This document shows positions 7,156-13,656 of a stretch of 33,869 nucleotides of DNA, one piece after another. Where the stretch lies: positions 1 through 33,869 of the forward strand of contig CANRJB010000021.1 of assembly GCA_947630845.1 (NCBI GenBank), written 5' to 3'. The notes below the pieces were generated by a model that searched no databases, was not told the origin of the DNA, and worked only from the letters and a program-made list of their open reading frames with translations. Each line of letters begins with the position of its first letter. The first letter of the stretch is position 1. This stretch comes from an uncultured Clostridia bacterium (lineage in GTDB: Bacteria; Bacillota; Clostridia; Oscillospirales; Ruminococcaceae). The position numbers and the translations under genes were made by a program.

Positions 7156-7929
7156 TTATAGGCAATCATTTATCAAATATGACGAAAAATTCTTCATAAT
7201 TTGTTCACACAAGCCTTCGGTCGGAACATATTTTAACATTCTTTCAACATCTTTGTGGAATAACTCTAAACAGCTTCCGCTCTCCAGTCCGGGGGGCAGC
7301 ACCAGTCCGCCGATCGCCACACGGTGCAGTGCTTCGACATGATTCCCCACCGCCGCAAGCATCCGCCTGACCTGATGGTATTTGCCCTCGTGCAGACAGA
7401 CAAGCGCATAGCCGGCATCCGCTTTCCGGATCTCTGCCGGGAGACAGGCCGTGCCGTCGGACAGCTTTAGTCCCTCTGCAAATTGCTGTGCATACCTCTC
7501 CTCATACGGACGGGCAAGACGAACCAGATAGTACTTCGGAACATGGTGCTTCGGGGAGAGCATCCTGTGGGCAAGCACACCGTCGTCCGTCAGCAGCACC
7601 ATTCCCGTGCTGTCCGCATCGAGCCGTCCGGCAGGAAATATCCCCTTCGCCGACACTCCCTTCGGCAGAAATTCCATGACCGTCCTGTGCGTCTTGTCCT
7701 CTGTCGCACAGATCACACCCATCGGCTTGTTCAGCAGATAATAGAAATGCTCCCCCATCGGCAGCCGTTTCCCCTCACAGATGATCTCCTGCGTGTCGGG
7801 GTCAATTTTCCGGCTTCCGTCTGTTTCGGGTCTGCCGTCTACACGGATGCTCCCCTTTTTCAGGAGCTGCTTCACATCGCTCCGGGTATATCCGGTGCGG
7901 TTGGAGACATGTTTGTCAAGTCGTTCCAT
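7156..7929 (-). CDS. rsuA: 16S rRNA pseudouridine synthase, RsuA family
   Basis: A 257-residue enzyme that isomerises a uridine to pseudouridine, in RsuA at the equivalent of E. coli 16S position 516. An N-terminal S4 RNA-binding domain spans about 1-55 (MERLDKHVSNRTGYTRSDVKQL; GSIRVDG). The catalytic domain starts at YYLLNKPMGVICATED. The catalytic aspartate is D104 in AGRLDADSTGMVLLTDDG, the RsuA/RluB/E/F signature. The conserved EGKYHQVRRMLAAVGNHVEAL box is near 180-200. The length and early S4 domain favour RsuA over RluB or RluF, though the exact target base cannot be read from sequence. The C-terminus has a ~20-residue extension past the usual end. The ATG at 7929 follows AAAGGA. The next gene is divergent, only 46 bases away. 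Confidence 0.88.
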   Translation of the reverse strand: MERLDKHVSNRTGYTRSDVKQLLKKGSIRVDGRPETDGSRKIDPDTQEIICEGKRLPMGEHFYYLLNKPMGVICATEDKTHRTVMEFLPKGVSAKGIFPAGRLDADSTGMVLLTDDGVLAHRMLSPKHHVPKYYLVRLARPYEERYAQQFAEGLKLSDGTACLPAEIRKADAGYALVCLHEGKYHQVRRMLAAVGNHVEALHRVAIGGLVLPPGLESGSCLELFHKDVERMLKYVPTEGLCEQIMKNFSSYLINDCL

Positions 7930-7975
7930 ATTCTATCCTTTCGTTCGGGTGCATATCGTTTTGTGAGGTGATACC

Positions 7976-8386
7976 ATGAAAAAATATATCTTCCTGCTCA
8001 TTCCAGCCGCAATCATCATTGCAGTGGTCTGCTGTCATCAGAGGACACCGGCACTTCCCTCCGTTCCGGCAGCAACAGAGGAACAGCGCATTGCCTTTCT
8101 GCGGTCGGAGGGATGGGAAGCCGCACCGATCGGTACGCAGGCTGTCACCATTCCCCAGCCGGACGGCATCTATGCGGACTATGCCGCCTTGCAGGCACAG
8201 CAGCAGCTCCCCCTGACGGAATATATCGGTCAGCCGGCAATGCTGTATACCTATGCCCTCAGCGGTACTGATCTTGTCGCTGAGCTGCTCACCGCAGATG
8301 GCATACTCATCGGAGCGCAGTGCTATGACCTGGAGCTGCATTGCCCACAGGCAGTCAGTGCTTTGCAGCAAGAGCCGTCCCTCTGA
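7976..8386 (+). CDS. Small membrane-anchored DUF4830-like protein
   Basis: A 136-residue protein of unknown function. A single N-terminal hydrophobic segment (residues 4-20, YIFLLIPAAIIIAVVCC) acts as signal anchor, or possibly signal peptide, so most of the chain is outside the membrane. The rest resembles the DUF4830 family: IAFLRSEGWEAAPIG, then a TIPQPDGIYADYAALQ stretch, a YTYAL strand, and ADGILIGAQCYDLEL near the end. The ATG follows GAGGTGA at good spacing. It is divergent from rsuA and appears to be a single-gene unit, with a hairpin overlapping its stop codon. The family name is from memory of its pattern and carries moderate certainty. No enzymatic motif is visible. Confidence 0.72.
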   Translation: MKKYIFLLIPAAIIIAVVCCHQRTPALPSVPAATEEQRIAFLRSEGWEAAPIGTQAVTIPQPDGIYADYAALQAQQQLPLTEYIGQPAMLYTYALSGTDLVAELLTADGILIGAQCYDLELHCPQAVSALQQEPSL

Positions 8387-8398
8387 ACAAGGGACGGC
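8374..8398. terminator. Hairpin between DUF4830-like gene and GH94 gene
   Basis: Inverted repeat GCCGTCCCT / AGGGACGGC (9 bp) with a seven-base loop that contains the stop codon of the plus-strand gene. It lies 18 bases past the stop of the minus-strand GH94 gene, so it may serve both converging genes. T tracts are short on both sides (ATTTGC plus; TCTTGC minus), so termination may be inefficient. Confidence 0.6.
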
Positions 8399-8416
8399 AT
8401 TTGCAGGAATATAGGA

Positions 8417-10813
8417 TCAGCCCATCGTTACAACAACAGCATTGTCCTCACGGAGTGCAGAAGCCTTGATATAGCCATCCGGTACTTCCGTGCCGTTGAG
8501 GGTGACAGAAGTCACACCGCACTGGACATGGGACGGATTCAGCACAGTAATGTGCAGCGTTTTGCCACGGAACACTTTTTTCATGGTAAAGCGATCCCAT
8601 GCAGCCGGAATGGACGGCTTGATGCGGAGTCCGTCAGCATCCGGACGGATGCCGCAGATCCCTTCGGTGCAGCCGACCATTACGGTGGATGCAGTACCCG
8701 TCAGCCAGTGGACATGACTGCGCCCTGCAAACGGAGATGCACTGCTTTCCGTGAACTGTCCATGGACATAGGGTTCCATCATGCGCAGCTCTGCCCTGTC
8801 ATTCAGACTTGCGGGGGAAGATTCCATGAAGTAGGAGAATGCCCTGTCGCCGTGACCGAGCAGACCTTCCGCCAAGATCAGCCAGCCCTGCGACTGCGAG
8901 AAGATGCCGCCGTTTTCTTTGGTGTCGGCATTGTATACCTGCATCAGTGCGCCGTCAAAGTAATGCTCTCTGTATGGCGGTTCCATGATCTTTGCACCGA
9001 AGGGGGTGTTCAGGATACGGTAAACGCTCTCCATAGCGGTATCTGCCTGTTCCCCTTCAGCGAAACCGGAAATGACGCTCCAGCTTTGCGGATTGAGCCA
9101 CATATTGGCTTCGGGGTCATGTTTTGCACCGACGATCACGCCGTCCTCACGGATGCCACGGATGAATCTGTCCTCATCCCAGCATTGCTCCAGACTCTCT
9201 CTCAGCTTAGCCTGTGCATCGTCAATATAGGCGATATAGTCGGTATCATTTTTCTGCTTTGCCATATCACGGATGACATTCATTGCATAGTAGAGCTGGA
9301 AAGCCACGAAGGTGGATTCGCCCTCTGCTCCGAGGCGCAGACAGTCGTTCCAGTCCGCATGCAGTCCTGCCGGCATGTGATGACTGCCCATATGCTCCAT
9401 GGAGAAGCGGATGGCACGTTTCAGATGCTCATAGACAGTATCTTCACCGCCGTTGGCATAGACAATGACCTCATCGAGGAATGCCTTGTTGCCGCTTTCA
9501 CCGATATACTTGACGATGGTCGGGAAGAGCCACAGAGCATCATCCGCACGGTAGGACGGATGTCCTGTCTCACGTACATAGTCCTCATCATCGGGGGTAT
9601 TTTCATGTCCGGCGTTGTGGTTGAATTTGACGAGAGGAAGACCGCCGCCATTATCGACCTGCGCACTGAGCATAAAGCGGATCTTATCGGCAGCCATTTC
9701 GGGGTCAAGATGGATGATGCCCTGAATATCCTGTACCGTATCCCGATAGCCATAGCCATTGCGCAGACCGCAGTAATAGAACGAAGCAGCTCTTGACCAG
9801 ATGAAGGTAATGAAGCACTGGTAGGCGTTCCAGACATTGATCATGTTATTGAATTCCGGAGAGGGGGTGTCCACCTCAAAATTGGCAAGTTTGCCGTGCC
9901 AGTATGCTTTCAGTTCCGCAAGCTCTGCATCGACCTTGCCGGGGGACTGGTAGCGTGCAAGGATCTCATCTGATTCCGCATCCGTTTTCTGACCGAGAAG
10001 GTAAATGATCTCTTTGGTTTCACCGGGAGCAAGTTCCACCACGCTGCGCAGTGCGCCGCAGGAATTAAGGTTGAAATTCATCACATCGCCGCAGCTGTCC
10101 TGTTCCACCATGATGGGGTTGGAATAGGTGCGGTAAGGACCGATGAAGCGTTCGAGACTGCCGCAGCCGTCCGCAGCATCCACACCGGCAACACCGAAAA
10201 AGCGTTCCTTATGGTTTGAGCCGTCAGCCCATTTGCCGGAGTGTTCGTTGATATGCTGGAGGATCTTATTGCCCTTGCGTTCTGTACGGGTGATGAAGAG
10301 GGTATATTGCAGATTGACCTGATCCTGTTCATAATTGCAGTCGTTGGTAAATTCCACAAAGCCGAACACGGACAATTTTCTGGGCTGGTCGGAGCGGTTG
10401 GTGATGTTGAGCCGCCATACCTCATAGGTCTGACCGGATGGCACATAGTAAGTCGTTTCGGAGTGGATGCCGGCATAGTCGGAGGACATGACGGAATACG
10501 CTGTACCGTGGCGGCATTCGGACTGATAGGAATCGAGGGGTTTGCCGACGGGCTGCCATGTAGCCGACCAGTAGTCGCCGTTTTCAGCATCACGCAGATA
10601 GAGATATCTGCCGGGGAGAGCCATCATGGAATTGAAGCGGAAGCGAGCGATCCTGCCGTTTGCGCCGGACTGCACGAAGCTGTAGCCTGCGGCATTGTTG
10701 GAGATGATCGCACCATATTCCGGAGAGCCGAGATAATTCACCCACGGAGCAGGGGTATCGGGGCGGGTGATGACATATTCCTTGTTGGCGAGGTCGAAGT
10801 AACCATATTGCAT
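8417..10813 (-). CDS. GH94 glycoside phosphorylase, cellodextrin-phosphorylase-like
   Basis: A 798-residue inverting phosphorylase that cleaves a beta-glucosidic bond with phosphate to give a sugar 1-phosphate. The N-terminal beta-sandwich begins YGYFDLANKEYVITRPDTPAPWVNYLG, a GH94 hallmark. The (alpha/alpha)6 catalytic domain includes GYRDTVQDIQGI and the ADWNDC motif, with DWND at residues 487-490 and the general acid likely D490. A C-terminal sandwich follows (TGTASTVMVGCTEGICGIRPDADGLRIKP). It is clearly distinct from the second GH94 enzyme in this window. Cellodextrin phosphorylase is the best guess because cellulolytic relatives carry a CBP/CDP pair, but N,N'-diacetylchitobiose phosphorylase has a very similar N-terminus and cannot be excluded. 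The ATG at 10813 is chosen because AAAGGAGA lies upstream. There is no signal peptide, so it acts in the cytoplasm. Confidence 0.88.
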   Translation of the reverse strand: MQYGYFDLANKEYVITRPDTPAPWVNYLGSPEYGAIISNNAAGYSFVQSGANGRIARFRFNSMMALPGRYLYLRDAENGDYWSATWQPVGKPLDSYQSECRHGTAYSVMSSDYAGIHSETTYYVPSGQTYEVWRLNITNRSDQPRKLSVFGFVEFTNDCNYEQDQVNLQYTLFITRTERKGNKILQHINEHSGKWADGSNHKERFFGVAGVDAADGCGSLERFIGPYRTYSNPIMVEQDSCGDVMNFNLNSCGALRSVVELAPGETKEIIYLLGQKTDAESDEILARYQSPGKVDAELAELKAYWHGKLANFEVDTPSPEFNNMINVWNAYQCFITFIWSRAASFYYCGLRNGYGYRDTVQDIQGIIHLDPEMAADKIRFMLSAQVDNGGGLPLVKFNHNAGHENTPDDEDYVRETGHPSYRADDALWLFPTIVKYIGESGNKAFLDEVIVYANGGEDTVYEHLKRAIRFSMEHMGSHHMPAGLHADWNDCLRLGAEGESTFVAFQLYYAMNVIRDMAKQKNDTDYIAYIDDAQAKLRESLEQCWDEDRFIRGIREDGVIVGAKHDPEANMWLNPQSWSVISGFAEGEQADTAMESVYRILNTPFGAKIMEPPYREHYFDGALMQVYNADTKENGGIFSQSQGWLILAEGLLGHGDRAFSYFMESSPASLNDRAELRMMEPYVHGQFTESSASPFAGRSHVHWLTGTASTVMVGCTEGICGIRPDADGLRIKPSIPAAWDRFTMKKVFRGKTLHITVLNPSHVQCGVTSVTLNGTEVPDGYIKASALREDNAVVVTMG

Positions 10814-10843
10814 TGGACTTGTCTCCTTTCGGGGATTCAATTT

Positions 10844-10858
10844 GTGTAATATATACAC
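10844..10858. promoter_or_regulatory. Candidate operator at the GH94 transcription start
   Basis: Inverted repeat GTGTA-ATATA-TACAC (perfect 5-bp arms) immediately downstream of the GH94 -10 box, covering about +2 to +16 of its transcript. The position suits a repressor site, for example a sugar-responsive LacI or GntR regulator. The regulator is not identifiable from this window. Confidence 0.4.
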
Positions 10859-10866
10859 TTGTTTCT

Positions 10867-10895
10867 ATTGTAGCATATCTTTCCGGATTTTGCAA
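10867..10895 (-). promoter_or_regulatory. Sigma-A promoter of the GH94 gene
   Basis: Minus strand: -35 TTGCAA (10895-10890), 17-bp spacer, -10 TACAAT (10872-10867). Confidence 0.8.
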
Positions 10896-10914
10896 GAGGT
10901 TTTGTGTTTTTTTA

Positions 10915-10943
10915 TTGACAAATCCCATCATAAATGGTATAAT
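10915..10943 (+). promoter_or_regulatory. Perfect-consensus promoter of the LRR-dockerin gene
   Basis: -35 TTGACA (10915-10920), 17-bp spacer, -10 TATAAT (10938-10943): an exact match to the sigma-A consensus. Its -35 box lies only 19 bases from the -35 box of the divergent GH94 promoter, so binding of polymerase or a regulator at one could affect the other. Confidence 0.85.
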
Positions 10944-10993
10944 GGAATGTGACTCGCAATGTATGAGTTGTAAATTATGATAGAGGTAAAGTA

Positions 10994-11974
10994 ATGAGAA
11001 CGTTGAGGACAATGAAAGCCATGATGGCGATGCTGATGGCGTGCAGTGTCGGAACGATGGGGATGCCGGTATATGCGGCAGAGATCGGACAGGAGATCGC
11101 AGCCCTTGCGGAGGATGGGGAAACATCCGGCACATGCGGCGAAAACCTGACATGGAAATTTGACGAAAGCACCAAAACACTGACCATCAGCGGCACGGGG
11201 GAGATGAAAAACTACGATCCGTTTGATGATGAAAGCCCGTGGAATGGTCTGGAGTATACCACAGTTGTGATCGGGGACGGCGTGACAAGTATCGGCGAGT
11301 GCGCTTTTGAAAGCTGTGAGTTCCTGTCCTCCGTGACGATACCGGAAGGTGTGACGAATATCGGCGATTCCGCCTTTTGTTACTGTGACTCCCTGACATC
11401 CGTGACGATTCCGGACAGCGTGACGAGCATCGGCTATGGTGCCTTTTATGGGTGTACATCCCTGACTTCCGTGACGATTCCGGACAGCGTGACGAGCATT
11501 GGAAATTCCGCCTTTTGTTACTGTGACTCCCTGACATCCGTGACGATAGAAAATCCGAATTGTCAAATATATGATAAAAACAATACGATTTCCAATGGAG
11601 ATGATGAAAACGGCGACCCTTATTTCAACGGCACGATCTATGGCTACATCGACTCTACCGCCCAGACCTATGCGGAAAAATACGGCTACACCTTCAAGAG
11701 CTTAGATGAACGTCCCGATTTGTCGGACACGGAATACACCACCGGCGATGTTGACGGCGACGGTGGTATCAGCACAAGCGATGCTGCCGCAATTCTCGTT
11801 GAAATTGCAAGTATCGGCGCAGGCGCAAAGCCGACTTTCACGGATGCACAGAATACTGCTGCCAACCTCAACGGCGGCGATCTGGACACCGGCGATGCTG
11901 CCCTCATTTTACAGTATATCGCTGTTGTCGGCGCAGGTGAGAATATCACCATTGACGACTACATCAAATCATGA
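10994..11974 (+). CDS. Secreted BspA-type leucine-rich-repeat protein with C-terminal dockerin-like domain
   Basis: A 326-residue exported protein. A signal peptide covers residues 1-28, with a likely cleavage in VYA-AE. A BspA-type entry module follows (CGENLTWKFDESTKTLTISGTGEM), then four 23-residue LRR_5 repeats from residue 97 (VTSIG..AF..C..L.SVTIP). A TYAEKYGYTF linker leads to a dockerin-like duplicate. Calcium loop 1 is canonical (D252-V-D-G-D-G...D), followed by SDAAAILVEIA. Loop 2 (N291-L-N-G-G-D-L-D-T-G-D) is one residue short and lacks the usual D5, though its helix DAALILQYIA is intact. Dockerins bind cohesins of a cellulosome scaffold, so the protein is probably attached to a surface complex through this domain. 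The LRRs may mediate adhesion or protein binding. No catalytic domain is present. The ATG follows AGAGGT, and a strong terminator ends the gene. Confidence 0.85.
   Translation: MRTLRTMKAMMAMLMACSVGTMGMPVYAAEIGQEIAALAEDGETSGTCGENLTWKFDESTKTLTISGTGEMKNYDPFDDESPWNGLEYTTVVIGDGVTSIGECAFESCEFLSSVTIPEGVTNIGDSAFCYCDSLTSVTIPDSVTSIGYGAFYGCTSLTSVTIPDSVTSIGNSAFCYCDSLTSVTIENPNCQIYDKNNTISNGDDENGDPYFNGTIYGYIDSTAQTYAEKYGYTFKSLDERPDLSDTEYTTGDVDGDGGISTSDAAAILVEIASIGAGAKPTFTDAQNTAANLNGGDLDTGDAALILQYIAVVGAGENITIDDYIKS
11282..11555 (+). repeat. Four tandem 69-bp repeats encoding LRR_5 units
   Basis: Units of 69 bp begin at 11282, 11351, 11420 and 11489. The segment GTGACGATTCCGGACAGCGT recurs exactly in neighbouring units, and units two and four share a long identical stretch coding SAFCYCDSLTSVTI. 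This is recent internal duplication within the reading frame, and it would make repeat number prone to change. Confidence 0.85.
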
Positions 11975-11980
11975 ACAATA

Positions 11981-12015
11981 GGAGCAGATGCTTGCAGAGA
12001 GCATCTGCTCCTTTT
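11981..12015 (+). terminator. Terminator of the LRR-dockerin gene
   Basis: Perfect 12-bp inverted repeat GGAGCAGATGCT / AGCATCTGCTCC with a seven-base loop, followed directly by TTTT, six bases after the stop codon. Confidence 0.88.
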
Positions 12016-12043
12016 CCGTACACCACAAGTTTTCAGGATACAG

Positions 12044-12072
12044 TGATAATTCCGTCCCTCCGCTCATACACT
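12044..12072 (+). promoter_or_regulatory. Sigma-E-like (mother-cell sporulation) promoter of sipL-spoIVA
   Basis: -10-like CATACACT (12065-12072) matches the sigma-E -10 pattern CATACA-N-T. Fourteen bases upstream lies TGATAAT (12044-12050), a partial match to the sigma-E -35 pattern (the central ATA is kept). No convincing sigma-A promoter is seen in the 88 bases between the upstream terminator and sipL. The placement before two mother-cell coat genes supports the call. Confidence 0.55.
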
Positions 12073-12102
12073 GTACCAACAGTGAAGCAAGGAGGTACAC
12101 AA

Positions 12103-13641
12103 ATGGATATGAGAACCGACCGGGCAGTCATCACCACAGCCGAATCCCTCGGTATGACCATACAGGAACAGGGACTGGAGCTTGATTATGTCCTGCCCGA
12201 TTATTACCCGGATGTCTGCAAGCTTGTCAGATGCTTTGTCACCCCCACAGTCGTCAGTGAGGCGATCAGCGGCGACAGGCTGTCCTATGAGCTGTCCGCA
12301 GAGGTCAGGATCCTGTATTGCAGCGAGGATTCCCACACGATGCAATGTGTCACACAGACACTCCATTTTTCCCGGACGGCAGAGCTTCCCGCAGCTGAGG
12401 GTGTGAGTGCTGAGATCAGCCCCGTGACGGATCATGTCAACTGCCGTGCAGTCAGCAGACGGCGGCTGGATGTCCGGGGAGCGGTCACTGTCCGCATCCG
12501 GACAAGTGCTGTCCGGCAGCAGGAAGTGCTTTCCGATGTATTTGAGAAAAGCATTCAGCTCCGGAAAATCCCCGTACAGTTTCCGGCAGCCTGCATCCGG
12601 GAGGAGCGGAGCGTTCTGGTGTCGGAAGAACTGGAGCTTGGGACGGCAAAGCCGCCGGTGCTGCACATCGTCCGCTGCGATGCAAGGGCAGTGGAGCAGA
12701 GCTGGCGTTTTGTGTCGGGCAAGCTCATGGTGCAGGGCAATCTGCAAATGCAGATCGTATATGCCTGTGAAAAGGATGGCGACGGCAGTCTTGAGCCGAT
12801 GTCCTTCCGGATTCCCTACAGTCAGATCGTGGAGATGGACGGTGCGCAGGAGCAGGATGCCTGTCAGGTAATGACACATGTCATCTCCTGCGACCTGAAA
12901 CCGGTGACAGATCATAGCGGCGATGTACGGCTGCTGCGGTGTGAGGCAGAGCTGAGGGTGGTATGTTCAGCGGTACGCATTGCATCGGAATCACTTGTCT
13001 GCGATGCCTTCTCCACAGAGCATCCCACCACAGTCAAACGCATCACTGTGCCGGTGAGCGGTGCACCTGTGCCGTTTTCGGAGATGCTCATCTGCACGCC
13101 GAAGCTTACCTGTACGGACGGAGAGCTTGACTGCGTCTATGATGCATGGTGCGAGGTGCGCAACCTTACCCACCAGACCGAAAACGGCAGCATCCTGTTG
13201 AGCGGTATGCTCTGCTGCTATGTACTGGTCAGGGAGAGCAGCGGTATGCCGAGACTGCTTGAAAAGGAAGAACCCTTCGAGTACCGCTTCACGCCGGCAG
13301 AGATCGGGGAGCAGGATATGTTGGAGGTGCATGCCTTTGCGGAAAACTGCTCCTATACGCTCTCCGGTGCAGCAGAAGTCAGCCTGAAAACAGAGCTGCG
13401 CATGGAGGGGAGCATCACCCATTGCAGCATGACAGAGGTGCTGACCGATGTCACGATGCAGGAAGGGGAGACGCATCCGAGACAATTTGCATTGAAGCTC
13501 TATTTCGGCACGGCAGATGAGAACATCTGGGACATTGCCAAGCGTTCCCACACAAGCGTGGCTGCCATCATGGAGGAAAATGAACTGACACAGGAAACGC
13601 TCCCCGGGAACGGCATGCTCCTTATCCCCATCGTGGGATGA
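12103..13641 (+). CDS. sipL: SipL-like spore coat morphogenesis protein (SPOCS/DUF3794 + LysM)
   Basis: A 512-residue protein, close to the length of Clostridioides difficile SipL. SipL is the functional counterpart of Bacillus SpoVID and binds SpoIVA to anchor the coat to the forespore surface. Most of the chain is repeated DUF3794/SPOCS-like beta-rich sequence (LDYVLPDYYPDVCKLVRC; later FRIPYSQIVEMDGAQEQD and VVCSAVRIASESLVCDAF). The last ~45 residues form a LysM domain (IWDIAKRSHTSVAAIMEENEL...LLIPI). The start at 12103 follows AAGGAGG; the longer in-frame reading upstream overlaps the terminator of the previous gene and is rejected. spoIVA follows after 15 bases, and this pairing makes the assignment strong. 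It acts on the mother-cell side of the forespore outer membrane. Confidence 0.9.
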   Translation: MDMRTDRAVITTAESLGMTIQEQGLELDYVLPDYYPDVCKLVRCFVTPTVVSEAISGDRLSYELSAEVRILYCSEDSHTMQCVTQTLHFSRTAELPAAEGVSAEISPVTDHVNCRAVSRRRLDVRGAVTVRIRTSAVRQQEVLSDVFEKSIQLRKIPVQFPAACIREERSVLVSEELELGTAKPPVLHIVRCDARAVEQSWRFVSGKLMVQGNLQMQIVYACEKDGDGSLEPMSFRIPYSQIVEMDGAQEQDACQVMTHVISCDLKPVTDHSGDVRLLRCEAELRVVCSAVRIASESLVCDAFSTEHPTTVKRITVPVSGAPVPFSEMLICTPKLTCTDGELDCVYDAWCEVRNLTHQTENGSILLSGMLCCYVLVRESSGMPRLLEKEEPFEYRFTPAEIGEQDMLEVHAFAENCSYTLSGAAEVSLKTELRMEGSITHCSMTEVLTDVTMQEGETHPRQFALKLYFGTADENIWDIAKRSHTSVAAIMEENELTQETLPGNGMLLIPIVG

Positions 13642-13656
13642 GAGGAAGGAGGTACT

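Noticed and set aside
10814-10858. Upstream start of the GH94 gene (15 extra residues)
   Set aside because: The extension covers the ribosome site and the transcription start region; the ATG at 10813 follows AAAGGAGA and matches the family N-terminus.
11282-11555. Regular 69-bp repeats as a possible CRISPR-like array
   Set aside because: The repeats are contiguous, in frame and encode LRR units; there are no unique spacers and no cas genes.
11971-12102. N-terminal extension of sipL by 44 codons
   Set aside because: It would begin at the stop codon and run through the terminator of the LRR-dockerin gene; AAGGAGG marks the start at 12103.
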